Origin: Brumimicrobium aurantiacum
Lineage (GTDB): Bacteria > Bacteroidota > Bacteroidia > Flavobacteriales_D > Crocinitomicaceae
NCBI RefSeq assembly: GCF_003402975.1
Contig: NZ_QURB01000007.1
Location: 151,725 to 215,724, forward strand
Length of the DNA stretch: 64,000 nucleotides
Reading direction: 5' to 3'
Shown here: piece by piece, positions 25,494-34,647 of the stretch
Position numbering within the stretch: the first letter of the stretch is position 1
How the letters are laid out: each line of letters begins with the position of its first letter
Position numbers and translations under genes: made by a program
The notes under the pieces: generated by a model
Seen by the model: only the letters and a program-made list of their open reading frames with translations
What the model was told of the DNA's origin: nothing
The model's database searches: none

Positions 25494-26936
25494 ATGAGTT
25501 TAAAAGTATTGATTATCGACGATGATGAAGATGACTATGTGATTATGAGTCATTATTTGTCTAAAATTAAAACCGAAGAATATGATGTTTTTTGGTGTAA
25601 TGATTTTGACCTTGCGGAACAAGAAATTTTGAAAGATGAACATCATATTTATTTAATTGATCATTTTCTAGGTAAAGGTGAAGGTATTCAAATTATAGAA
25701 AGAATACGTGAACGTGGTATTCTTAAACCAATGATTTTATTGACAGGTTCTTCAAACTATGCCGTTGATGAAGAAGCAATGTCAAAAGGAGCCTCTGATT
25801 TTTTAATCAAAAAAGAAGTACGTGTTGATACTTTAGAGCGGGCCATGCGTTATGCTTTGGAAAGATATAATCAGGAAAAGAACATAAGAGCTCAAGAAAA
25901 AAAGTACAGAAGCCTTTTTGAATTAAGTCTAGAACCTTTTTTGGTCCTTAATTCAAATATGTGTGTTACAGAATATAATGCAGCTTTTTTAGATGTTTTC
26001 CACGATGCTAATACGCCAACACAATTACTTCAAAATACTTGTTTTAGTCAACTTTTTAAATACGAATTTGATTTCAATTCTTTAAAAAATCAATTGAACA
26101 AGGATGGCTTTGTGAAAGGTTTTAAAACAACTTTAGTCAATAAAGGTGTTGATGTGGTAGTTGTTTTATCAATTGCCCACATCCCTTATGGAACGGATGG
26201 AGATAAAGCTTATCACGTGGCCATTAGTGACTTAACAAAGTTGATGGAACAAGAGGCAGAGTTAAAAAAGGTAGAGAAAATGAGTATGTCTGGTCGTATG
26301 GCACGAATGATTGCGCATGAGGTACGTAATCCATTGACCAATATTCGATTGGCTGTTAGTGAATTGTCTGTAATTTCCTCTGACGAAGATGAAAAATCTG
26401 ATAAAAAGCTTTTGGAACAGATGATAGACCGAAATACCATTCGTATATCCGATTTGATTGATGATCTACTCAAGTCTGCGCGTCCTCCTGAGTTAGAATT
26501 GGTCAATACTGAATTGAGAAAGGTGTTGGATGCAGCAATTCAATTTTGTGATGATAGGGTGAAATTATTAAATGTTCAATTGACACTTGATTATTGCGAT
26601 GATGTTTTTGAAGGTTATTGGGATCCAGAAAAACTTAAGATTGCCTTGGTGAATATCATCATCAATGCTATTGAAGCAATGGCCGATAAAGAAAATCCAG
26701 AACTTTTAATAACCTTAACTAAAGAAGGAAACCGACCAGTGATTTTAATTAAAGATAATGGGAAAGGTATGGATGAAGAAACCCAAACAAATTTATTTGA
26801 TCCATTTTTTACCAAAAGAAAAGATGGTCTTGGTTTAGGAATGACTGCTACATTGAACATTATCAACATGCATAAAGGAAAAGTTGTTGTAAATTCTACA
26901 GAAGGACACGGGACGAAATTTAAAGTGACCCTTTAA
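25494..26936 (+). CDS. Hybrid REC-PAS-histidine kinase
   Basis: A 480-residue soluble protein: receiver domain 1-125 (Asp56 in YLIDHFLGKG, so the acceptor is followed by His-Phe), PAS domain about 140-250, HisKA with phospho-His near 275 (MIAHEVRNPLTNI), then HATPase_c (NIIINAIEAMADK, DNGKGMDEE, GLGLGMT). The receiver stands in front of the kinase rather than behind it. It may pass phosphate between the other three products. Its 3' end overlaps the convergent membrane-protein gene by 17 bases. Confidence 0.9.
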   Translation: MSLKVLIIDDDEDDYVIMSHYLSKIKTEEYDVFWCNDFDLAEQEILKDEHHIYLIDHFLGKGEGIQIIERIRERGILKPMILLTGSSNYAVDEEAMSKGASDFLIKKEVRVDTLERAMRYALERYNQEKNIRAQEKKYRSLFELSLEPFLVLNSNMCVTEYNAAFLDVFHDANTPTQLLQNTCFSQLFKYEFDFNSLKNQLNKDGFVKGFKTTLVNKGVDVVVVLSIAHIPYGTDGDKAYHVAISDLTKLMEQEAELKKVEKMSMSGRMARMIAHEVRNPLTNIRLAVSELSVISSDEDEKSDKKLLEQMIDRNTIRISDLIDDLLKSARPPELELVNTELRKVLDAAIQFCDDRVKLLNVQLTLDYCDDVFEGYWDPEKLKIALVNIIINAIEAMADKENPELLITLTKEGNRPVILIKDNGKGMDEETQTNLFDPFFTKRKDGLGLGMTATLNIINMHKGKVVVNSTEGHGTKFKVTL

Positions 26937-28449
26937 TCCACTTTTGCTTTAATTTTTTGTAGTCTAATTTCATTGCAAGCAATATTAGTATAGCAATGTG
27001 AGCAGGAATGATATATCTAACTATTGCTCCTGATACTGGTGTTGTCCAGCCCACAATCATAGCCACAAATGCCCCAAAAAGTGAAAGTGTAATCAAAATT
27101 CTTTTATCGCTCTGATTTAAGGATCTTGGATAAATAACAAAGGACATTATAAAAAGTATGATAAAAAGAATGTTTTCAATAAATGCAGGATATTGCAACC
27201 ATGTGCTTTTGCGATTAGGAATAGGTTGTACGAAGGAGTTGTAAATGGCTTCAGGAATATTTTTAATCATTTGCCAATAATCATCTTTGATCAATGTAAC
27301 ATCAACTTTACTACCCGTTTTAGCAAGAGAAAGGTAAATGGAATATGTTTTACCAACTTCATTTAGTTGCATCGGAAAGCGTTCAAAATTTTCATTTTTC
27401 TTCATATAATATGCTCCAACCGGCTCGATTAATGTAGCAGTATTATTCTTGAATTCAAAATGATCCCTATTGGAATGATAGATGTAGTAATAATGTTTAT
27501 CATCTCCATTCAAATACAAACCTCCATCACGTAAATTGATAAAATCTTCTTGTTGATTTGCAATGATATATGCAATCTTGTCACCATATCCACTTACGGC
27601 TAAAATTGAAATTCCCAGTGCCAAATAAAAAGATAATGAAAGCCAAAGATTTTTAAATAACCTACTGAAAATAAAGTGATAAATTAAGGCTGCAAGCAGA
27701 CAAATCAATGCATAGGGTTTTATGCTTACTGTTAAAAGTAATCCTATGATGATTCTCCATAACCTTCTAGAAGGTGAGAGATTATCAAACAAAGCTCTGA
27801 TTAAGATAAATAATCCAAAAATCATAAGCGGTTCTTTGATAATGCTGCTACTCCAAAATGCTAAACTTGGGGCTAGTGTTAATGCTACAAGTAATATCCA
27901 TTGGGGAATATTAGACTTCTTTTTAAGCCATTGAAAAACATCAACGCCACCCATAAAAGAAGCAAAACTAAAAAAGAGGAAATGAATAAAAACCTCTCCA
28001 TTTGAAATGAAATAGAGTAATGCGTTAATGCGTAAAATATGTCTAGAATCATTGGGTAAAAAACGATCACCTCCATTCCAATGACTTGTCGCCTCTAGGT
28101 ATTTATTGATCAACTCAGGGTCATTATTTAATCCGAATAAGAATTGAAAAAATGCCTTTGGTGAAGCGTAAAAGACATCGTGTAGAATTCTACTTTCATT
28201 AAAGAACATTCCCGCATCAGCGGTTAATTCACCTCCTCCATAATGATAGGTGTAGACATATAAGAAAAACAGTGCGAATCCTATCTTGACTAGAAATAAA
28301 CCAGGTAAAGTGTATACAGGCAAATCAAGAATATGCTTTTTGTTGATTGAATAAGTCAACCATAAAAAAAGTAGGGTATAAAATGCTATTAGAATAATGC
28401 CCAAGAATCTATTTTTGTCCAAAAATAGAAAACATATTTGTAAACACAC
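26920..28449 (-). CDS. Polytopic membrane protein, GT-C or Wzy-like, function unknown
   Basis: A 509-residue protein with about ten membrane helices and a soluble insertion at about 290-385. The segment SSSIIKEPLMIFGLFILIRAL, with a Lys-Glu in the loop, and overall layout resemble glycan polymerases and PMT-like glycosyltransferases of Bacteroidota. No catalytic motif is certain. The start is uncertain: a TATTTTTG box lies inside the first codons (28420-28427), so translation might begin later. No glycan cluster is adjacent. Confidence 0.65.
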   Translation of the reverse strand: MCLQICFLFLDKNRFLGIILIAFYTLLFLWLTYSINKKHILDLPVYTLPGLFLVKIGFALFFLYVYTYHYGGGELTADAGMFFNESRILHDVFYASPKAFFQFLFGLNNDPELINKYLEATSHWNGGDRFLPNDSRHILRINALLYFISNGEVFIHFLFFSFASFMGGVDVFQWLKKKSNIPQWILLVALTLAPSLAFWSSSIIKEPLMIFGLFILIRALFDNLSPSRRLWRIIIGLLLTVSIKPYALICLLAALIYHFIFSRLFKNLWLSLSFYLALGISILAVSGYGDKIAYIIANQQEDFINLRDGGLYLNGDDKHYYYIYHSNRDHFEFKNNTATLIEPVGAYYMKKNENFERFPMQLNEVGKTYSIYLSLAKTGSKVDVTLIKDDYWQMIKNIPEAIYNSFVQPIPNRKSTWLQYPAFIENILFIILFIMSFVIYPRSLNQSDKRILITLSLFGAFVAMIVGWTTPVSGAIVRYIIPAHIAILILLAMKLDYKKLKQKWIKGSL

Positions 28450-28552
28450 CTTTATTGGTGTTCTGTGACTTCATTTTAGTATCCTTTTTTTGAAATTCTA
28501 CAATCTTATTAAAACTTTTAGAATAGGTTTAAACTTATGTTAATTGTTTCTT

Positions 28553-28560
28553 TATTTTTG
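28553..28560 (+). promoter_or_regulatory. -7 box five bases before pcm start
   Basis: TATTTTTG ends five bases upstream of the ATG at 28566. No TTTG at -33 was found. If used, the mRNA would start at or next to the initiation codon. Confidence 0.5.
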
Positions 28561-28565
28561 CTACG

Positions 28566-29210
28566 ATGATAGACAGTTATAGACATAAAGGCATGCGCAG
28601 GCAGCTGATCGAAGAGTTACAGTTAAAAGGGATTAACAATCAAAAAGTGCTTGATGCATTTGATAAAGTGCCGAGACACTTTTTTTTGGATTCATCTTTT
28701 ATGAATCAAGCCTATACAAATATTGCTTTTCAAATTGGTGCCGGACAAACCATTAGTCATCCTTATACTGTTGCTTTCCAAACGACATTACTTGGGTTGG
28801 AACGTGGTCATCGTGTACTTGAAATTGGAACAGGATCAGGTTTTCAAACGGCAATCTTATGTGCCATCGGTGCCCGAGTGGTCTCGATAGAACGTCAAAA
28901 AGAACTTTTCATAAAAGCAAAACCGATTATTACTCATTTAGGGTATTCGCCTAATCTATTTTATGGTGATGGTTATAAAGGCAAGGTTTCTTATGCTCCG
29001 TACGATTCTATTTTGGTAACCTGTGGAGCTCCATTTATTCCGCAAGAGTTAAAAGACCAATTGAAAGTAGGTGGTAAGCTTGTGATTCCAATTGGTGGAG
29101 ATGGTAAGCAGATTATGACACGACTGATTAAACTAGGTGAGGATGAATGGAAAACAGAAACTTTTGGAGACTTTAGTTTTGTTCCAATGTTGAAAAAAAC
29201 AGCTAAATAA
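28566..29210 (+). CDS. pcm: Protein-L-isoaspartate O-methyltransferase
   Basis: A 214-residue PCMT family enzyme. It uses S-adenosylmethionine to repair isoaspartyl residues in ageing proteins. Visible motifs: KVPRHFFLD, the AGQTISHPYTVAFQT substrate loop, the SAM motif VLEIGTGSGFQTAIL and VSIERQKEL. Length is normal. Its TAA overlaps the ATG of the next gene by one base, so pcm heads an operon ending with the T9SS protein at 33021. Confidence 0.93.
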   Translation: MIDSYRHKGMRRQLIEELQLKGINNQKVLDAFDKVPRHFFLDSSFMNQAYTNIAFQIGAGQTISHPYTVAFQTTLLGLERGHRVLEIGTGSGFQTAILCAIGARVVSIERQKELFIKAKPIITHLGYSPNLFYGDGYKGKVSYAPYDSILVTCGAPFIPQELKDQLKVGGKLVIPIGGDGKQIMTRLIKLGEDEWKTETFGDFSFVPMLKKTAK

Positions 29211-29914
29211 TGAGGGAGTTATTACCGTTAACTATTTCCAGTAGCATTTCAGCTAAGCCTTCGGTATTGTTAACGCCCGAATTTGAAAAGTTTACTTTTA
29301 TACAACCCTTAAACTCAGATTTTATTCTAGCCCAAACAATTTATTCTTTATTACATAAACACTTTAAAATTGAAACTCTTGAAGCAGGAAAGTTTAAATT
29401 GAATCAGGTGAATTATTTGTTAGCAAAAGAACATGAAGGCATCGTAAATGTGGATAATTGGATCGATTGCTTATGGACCTCAAAACGAAAATTCAATCAT
29501 TTATTGAATCCCGATAAATTGTTTGTGATGTATTTAGTTAATCTGTTTTTTCCTGTTTTTGGTGAAACAAAAAAACTGCTATTGCCTGGTAAAAAAGATA
29601 GATTTGTAGTGGATGCTTATCCAATATTGACCAATAAAGAAGGAATTTATTTCAAGACAATTGATTTGAATCAGTTGGGTATTACGCAATTTGAATTTAA
29701 AAGCCTATTTGCCTATCTTCGTGATGATTTACCACAAATCCTTGATGATTTCTCTGTTTTACATCATGATAATCTTTATAAAGACTTAAAATATCAAGTA
29801 AGTTTATATCCTTCTATAAGAAATAAATATTGGAATGAACTGAAGAAATGCTTTGAACCTGATTTTAAAACTTTTGCATTTGCAGAAGTCGAAAATTATC
29901 TATTGAAACTGTAA
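29210..29914 (+). CDS. Protein of unknown function, coupled to pcm
   Basis: A 234-residue soluble protein of mixed alpha/beta character and no recognised family or catalytic motif. It starts inside the stop codon of pcm (TAATG) and is followed two bases later by another unknown gene, so the three form a translationally coupled set. Conserved-looking features are EHEGIVNVDNWIDCLW and the LLPGKKDRFVVDAYP segment. Confidence 0.65.
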   Translation: MRELLPLTISSSISAKPSVLLTPEFEKFTFIQPLNSDFILAQTIYSLLHKHFKIETLEAGKFKLNQVNYLLAKEHEGIVNVDNWIDCLWTSKRKFNHLLNPDKLFVMYLVNLFFPVFGETKKLLLPGKKDRFVVDAYPILTNKEGIYFKTIDLNQLGITQFEFKSLFAYLRDDLPQILDDFSVLHHDNLYKDLKYQVSLYPSIRNKYWNELKKCFEPDFKTFAFAEVENYLLKL

Positions 29915-29916
29915 CT

Positions 29917-30681
29917 ATGGAATCATTTTATTCAATTATCTATTATAAAACCAATCCATTAACGGATGAATTAGTGAGTATTGGAATTTTAGCTGGTGGA
30001 GGAGAAGGTCCATTTATGTTTGTTTCTGATGCAAGACTTGACTTGCTTAAGAAAACTTTACATCCCAATACATTTTTGTCTGTTCGTCGACACCTTAAAT
30101 TTTTGCTTGAAAAGGTAAATAAACACCGTAATGAAGAAGGGGGGATTTTACTTTTTGATCCTATATTTTCTGTGGAACAAATGGAGTCTCTTGCTAAGAA
30201 AACCAAAGGAGCCATGGTGTATAGTCAACCCACAACAATTAATGAATGGCTAGATGAAAAGTTTTTTAAAAATCTATCAAACGCATTTTTCGGGGAGAAT
30301 ATCAAAAGTAAATCCAAAAAGAAAAAGGTTTTTCATTTAAAATGGAAAGCATTCTACAATTCTACTAAGTTTTTAGACTGGGAGAGAGATATTGCGATTT
30401 CTAATTTGATAGATTCCTCACCACTCAATATAAAAATTGACTTGGTGAATTTATCTAAGAAAGAAGTCATAAAAGGAATTGACTTTGATTTAAGTGAAAC
30501 AAGCTTAAATAGAAAGCTTTATGAATTAGAGTTGATTGCTAATGCTTTACCCGATTATCAAGTTAAAGTTGTTTATCCCACGCCGAAGAAAAATACTGGT
30601 AAATCAGCCTTTGATACACTTCAAAAAAAGGAGATAGCTTTACAATTCGAAAAATTTAGTGAGTTAAAAAAAATGAACTAA
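29917..30681 (+). CDS. Protein of unknown function with DUF3037-like start
   Basis: A 254-residue protein. The first 75 residues (FYSIIYYKTNPLTDELVSIGILAGG, then RRHLKFLLEKVNKH) are reminiscent of DUF3037, whose members begin YS..RY.PD...GE.VN.GV. The rest is Lys-rich and unassigned. The match is by eye and weak. Located between another unknown gene and a T9SS-secreted protein, ten bases apart. Confidence 0.55.
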   Translation: MESFYSIIYYKTNPLTDELVSIGILAGGGEGPFMFVSDARLDLLKKTLHPNTFLSVRRHLKFLLEKVNKHRNEEGGILLFDPIFSVEQMESLAKKTKGAMVYSQPTTINEWLDEKFFKNLSNAFFGENIKSKSKKKKVFHLKWKAFYNSTKFLDWERDIAISNLIDSSPLNIKIDLVNLSKKEVIKGIDFDLSETSLNRKLYELELIANALPDYQVKVVYPTPKKNTGKSAFDTLQKKEIALQFEKFSELKKMN

Positions 30682-30690
30682 ATTCACATC

Positions 30691-33021
30691 ATGAAAATAT
30701 TATCACTACTCTTTCTCTTCATTACTTTTAATGTTTTTGCACAAGATTATAATTTAGACTCACTTTCACATGTCGATTATGATGCCCTACACTCAACCAA
30801 ATTGAATGATGTTTGGGGTTATACCGATGAAAATGGAAATGAATATGCTTTAGTTGGTGCAAGAAAAGGTGTGGGGATTGTAGATATTAGTGATCCAGCA
30901 AATCCTGTTGAAGTATATTGGCACCAAGGATCCACAAGTGTATGGCGTGATATCAAAACTTACGGTGATTACGCGTATGTTACAACAGAAGAGAATGATG
31001 GGCTTTTAATTATTGATATGAGTCCATTGCCCAATAATCCTATTGTTGATGTAACAAATTATTATAGTAGTACCAGTTACTGGACTTCAGCACATAATCT
31101 TTACATAGATGAAAATGGATATGCTTATATTTTTGGAGCAAATCGAGGAAATGGTGGTGCTATTATCTTAGACGTTTTTACCAATCCTATGGCTCCAATT
31201 GAAGTTGGAAGTTTTGATGATTGGTATATACATGATGGTTATGTGGTTGAGGATACATTATACGCAGCACATGTAAATGATGGTTTCTTTACTATCATTG
31301 ATGTGACAGATAAAATGAATCCAGTGGTATTGGGAAGTAAAGTAACGCCTTCAAGTTTTGCCCATAATATCTGGCCTACGGAGGATAGAAAATATGTTTT
31401 TACAACAGATGAAGTAAGCCGCGCTTTCCTTGCAGCTTATGATGTTTCAGATCCTAGTAATATTGTTGAAGTAGACAGAATTCAATCAAGTCCAGGTAGT
31501 GAAGTTGTTCCTCATAATGCACATGTTAATGGAGATTTCCTCTATACTTCTTATTATGCTGATGGAATTGTAATTCATGATATTTCAGATCCTGAAAACA
31601 TGGTGGAAGTTGGACGATATGACACCTATCCAGGTACTGCTGATAATACGATTGGAAATTGGGGAGCTTTTCCTTTTTTTAATTCCGGGACGATTATCGC
31701 CACAGATATCGACAATGGTCTTTTTATTTTAGGGCCTAACTTTGATTATGCCTCAAAGGTAAATGGAACAATTACTGATGCCAATACCGGAAATCCAATT
31801 CAAGGAGCAGAAGTGACGATTTTAGGAGATGTTCAAAATGAATTCTCCAAAATTGATGGTAGCTATAAAACAGGAATTGGTATTGCTGGAAGTTATACTG
31901 TGCGTTATGAAAAGTATGGCTATGTTCCTCAAGAAATCAGCTTAAATCTAACTTCTGGAGTAAGTGTACAACAAGACGTTCAGTTGGTTCCTTTACCACA
32001 ATATAATATTACGATAAATGTTGTGGACGAGTTGAATAATCCAGTTTTAGGTGCAAATGTAAAAATAAAACATGAAGGTGTTGTTTTTGAAATGCTTACA
32101 AATGGATTGGGTGAAGTTAACCAAAATGTAAGCTATGAAGATACATTTTTTGTAGCTGTTGGTCAATGGGGTAAAATTACAGAGTGTAGGGAGGCTGTCT
32201 TTAGTGAAACCAACAACAGTTTGACATTGACCTTGAAAGAAGGTTATATGGACGATTTCACTTTTGATTTTGAATGGTCAACTACCTCAACAGCTCAAAT
32301 GGGAGATTGGGAACGAGCAGTTCCTTTTAATAATATAGAACCCGGTTTTCAAACTTCTCCAGATGGTGATAGTCCAAATGATTGTGGAGAATCTAGTTAT
32401 GTTACAGGAAATGAATTGGAAAATGTAGTTTACGAAGGTGAAGTAACTTTGATTTCCCCTGTTTTCGACCTGACATCCTATTCAGATCCTTTTTTGAATT
32501 ATGAAAGATGGTTCTTTTGTTATCACGGGTATGAAATATTTAACGATACGTTGAGAGTAGCCATCTCAAACGGAACTGAAATTGTTGAAATAGATAAGCA
32601 AGGTTCAGTTTTTTCTGAGCTGGGAGTTTGGACACCAAAGTCATTCAGAGTTTCTGATCATATTACCCCAACTTCAACAATGCAAATCTTTATTCAAACA
32701 TCAAATTATGATGCGACAAATAATATCACCAATGCTGGTTTTGATAATTTCTATATTACCAATGAAAGTCCTTTGTATACTGAATATTTAAATCAAGAAG
32801 AATCAAATATCAGAATATATCCAAATCCTTTCGAAAATGTATTTATAATAGAAGGAGTAGAGGAGGAGACAACACAGGTAAAATTATATTCACTGGATGG
32901 TAAAGCATTGCCATTTTCATCAAGTTACGACGGAGGAAAAATGTATATCAATGGAGCGAAGCTTCCAAAAGGAAGTTATTTTTTACATATCAATGAAGAG
33001 GTTTTCACAATCATCAAATAA
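30691..33021 (+). CDS. T9SS-secreted choice-of-anchor B family protein
   Basis: A 776-residue exported protein. Signal peptide about 1-18. A beta-propeller-like choice-of-anchor B region with LVIP-type repeats spans about 25-350 (GVGIVDISDPANPVEV, GLLIIDMS, FFTIIDVTDKMNPVV, IVIHDISDPENMVEV). A carboxypeptidase-regulatory-like Ig domain (about 355-430) and a cleaved-adhesin-type domain (about 520-690) follow. The last 80 residues are a type A sorting domain (IRIYPNPFENVFIIEG ... PKGSYFLHI). It ends the pcm operon and should be surface-exposed. Confidence 0.88.
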   Translation: MKILSLLFLFITFNVFAQDYNLDSLSHVDYDALHSTKLNDVWGYTDENGNEYALVGARKGVGIVDISDPANPVEVYWHQGSTSVWRDIKTYGDYAYVTTEENDGLLIIDMSPLPNNPIVDVTNYYSSTSYWTSAHNLYIDENGYAYIFGANRGNGGAIILDVFTNPMAPIEVGSFDDWYIHDGYVVEDTLYAAHVNDGFFTIIDVTDKMNPVVLGSKVTPSSFAHNIWPTEDRKYVFTTDEVSRAFLAAYDVSDPSNIVEVDRIQSSPGSEVVPHNAHVNGDFLYTSYYADGIVIHDISDPENMVEVGRYDTYPGTADNTIGNWGAFPFFNSGTIIATDIDNGLFILGPNFDYASKVNGTITDANTGNPIQGAEVTILGDVQNEFSKIDGSYKTGIGIAGSYTVRYEKYGYVPQEISLNLTSGVSVQQDVQLVPLPQYNITINVVDELNNPVLGANVKIKHEGVVFEMLTNGLGEVNQNVSYEDTFFVAVGQWGKITECREAVFSETNNSLTLTLKEGYMDDFTFDFEWSTTSTAQMGDWERAVPFNNIEPGFQTSPDGDSPNDCGESSYVTGNELENVVYEGEVTLISPVFDLTSYSDPFLNYERWFFCYHGYEIFNDTLRVAISNGTEIVEIDKQGSVFSELGVWTPKSFRVSDHITPTSTMQIFIQTSNYDATNNITNAGFDNFYITNESPLYTEYLNQEESNIRIYPNPFENVFIIEGVEEETTQVKLYSLDGKALPFSSSYDGGKMYINGAKLPKGSYFLHINEEVFTIIK

Positions 33022-33044
33022 TTACATTGAATTCAAAAGATGCT

Positions 33045-33260
33045 TTATTGAGAGTTATTTGGTTTCTTGAAAAAGATTTGCCATTCGATTACTAACCACA
33101 ACAAAATGAAAATTAGTTGCACAGTTTGTAATTCGACACCTACATTCGCATGAAGAATGATATAAAAAATCAGATATATCATAATTGGATAAAGAATGCG
33201 AACAATAAACTTTGCACCAATTGAAAGCTGACTCACTTTTCTACGTAAATTTTCAAGCAT
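33045..33260 (-). CDS. Small two-helix membrane protein
   Basis: A 71-residue protein with two hydrophobic segments (about 19-38 and 47-65) and a basic N-terminus (MLENLRRKVSQLSIGAKF). No family recognised. It is 11 bases downstream of the esterase gene on the same strand and probably co-transcribed. Confidence 0.5.
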   Translation of the reverse strand: MLENLRRKVSQLSIGAKFIVRILYPIMIYLIFYIILHANVGVELQTVQLIFILLWLVIEWQIFFKKPNNSQ

Positions 33261-33271
33261 GGAGATAGTTG

Positions 33272-34105
33272 TTATTTAGATTTTTGACATTCAATAAATT
33301 GTAGGCTTAAGACACATGCTTCATGAAGTTTGTTTGGCAATTCCTCTTCTTCGAAAGGGTGATGTGTACAAAATGTATGATTGGCATTTTTGATCACAAT
33401 TAATTTTCCTTCTGTCCATAAGCTCAAAGCTTCAGATTCTGTTAAAGACACTGAGTCATCAATATCACCATGAAGATGTAAAGTAGGTACTTTGATATTA
33501 CGTGCTTTCTTTTCGATATCTAAAGTTTCTTTATTTTCAATATAGTCTTCATAAAGCGAATAGTTATGAGGCATATCTTGCTTTGTACGTCCATTTTTTA
33601 CAGTATAAAAACCTTTTTCTTTCCATTTCTGTAAAATTTCCCCTTCTGGGAATCGACTAGCAATATTCGAAATACTCCCCCAAGTTGTTACAGAAGTTAC
33701 TCTTTCATCATCACTTGATAAGATAGAAATTCCGCCACCACGACTATGTCCGATTAAATGAACCTTTTTGTTACTTAAATCCACTTTTTTCTCTAGCCAG
33801 TCTAAAACATGTTTTACATCTTCAACTTCATAGGTGTATCTATTTTGAGCAAATGCCTCTAGATCGGGAAAATCAATACCCTCTTCAGCAGTTCCTCCGT
33901 TGTGACTCATATTGAATTTACAAAAGCCGATTCCATTGGAAACGAAAAAATCTTGAACTAGATTCCACGCTCCCCAGTCTTTAAAACCTTTGTAACCATG
34001 AATGAAAACAACAATATCGAAATATTCGAATCCTTCTGGTGATTCAAAATCAATTTGTGATTCACGACCTTTTGCACCAATATATTTCATATTTGTAAGC
34101 TTCAT
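33272..34105 (-). CDS. Alpha/beta hydrolase
   Basis: A 277-residue cytoplasmic hydrolase. The oxyanion HGYKGF motif near residue 35, nucleophile elbow GHSRGG (about 119-124), acidic GDIDDSV and the terminal NANHTF histidine complete a Ser-Asp-His triad. This resembles dienelactone hydrolase and lysophospholipase-like esterases. The natural substrate is unknown. Divergent from the 34.2 kb lipoprotein operon. Confidence 0.85.
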   Translation of the reverse strand: MKLTNMKYIGAKGRESQIDFESPEGFEYFDIVVFIHGYKGFKDWGAWNLVQDFFVSNGIGFCKFNMSHNGGTAEEGIDFPDLEAFAQNRYTYEVEDVKHVLDWLEKKVDLSNKKVHLIGHSRGGGISILSSDDERVTSVTTWGSISNIASRFPEGEILQKWKEKGFYTVKNGRTKQDMPHNYSLYEDYIENKETLDIEKKARNIKVPTLHLHGDIDDSVSLTESEALSLWTEGKLIVIKNANHTFCTHHPFEEEELPNKLHEACVLSLQFIECQKSK

Positions 34106-34262
34106 CTTCGATCTGTTTTTTTTGTAAATCTAAGAGATTTTATCAATTCTTCTTATTATTTCAATTCGAGAATAGATCTGTTTCGTTTCTTTAACCTTTG
34201 TTTTATTGTTTTCAATGAATAATTCTCCTTCCTTTTCGATTATCTTTATATTTTTGAACATC

Positions 34263-34646
34263 ATGAAAAATTGGATTGTTGTATTAATACTCTCTTTCTT
34301 TATTCAAGCCTGTGGAATTTCGATGGGAGATAGAGTGGATAATGGAAACCTAAGTGTTTATTTTCTTGAAGACGTTGGTAAAAACAACGCAATTAAATTT
34401 TCAAGGTATTGGAAAAATAATGACTTAGTAGGAGAGCAAAAACAAGTAATTCAACTCGAAAGAATTGATGGTATAATAGTCATCAAGTTAATCGAACGCG
34501 AAATTTACCATGCTGATCCCTTCACCATAGAAGAGGAAGCAATGTTGCAAAATCTTGAAAGAGATTTAAAAAAGGAAGTGTTTGATGAAGATGTAGAAAT
34601 TATGATCACTGACAACACCTTTCGACCAATAATTAAAAGACAATAA
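34263..34646 (+). CDS. Small lipoprotein of unknown function
   Basis: A 127-residue protein with lipobox FIQAC (Cys about residue 17). Start at ATG 34263 puts the signal sequence at the N-terminus; a longer frame from 34206 would bury it. The remainder is beta-rich and acidic. It sits one base before the RPE-like/CBS gene, so it is the apparent first gene of that operon, perhaps by chance of genome packing. Confidence 0.65.
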   Translation: MKNWIVVLILSFFIQACGISMGDRVDNGNLSVYFLEDVGKNNAIKFSRYWKNNDLVGEQKQVIQLERIDGIIVIKLIEREIYHADPFTIEEEAMLQNLERDLKKEVFDEDVEIMITDNTFRPIIKRQ

Positions 34647-34647
34647 A

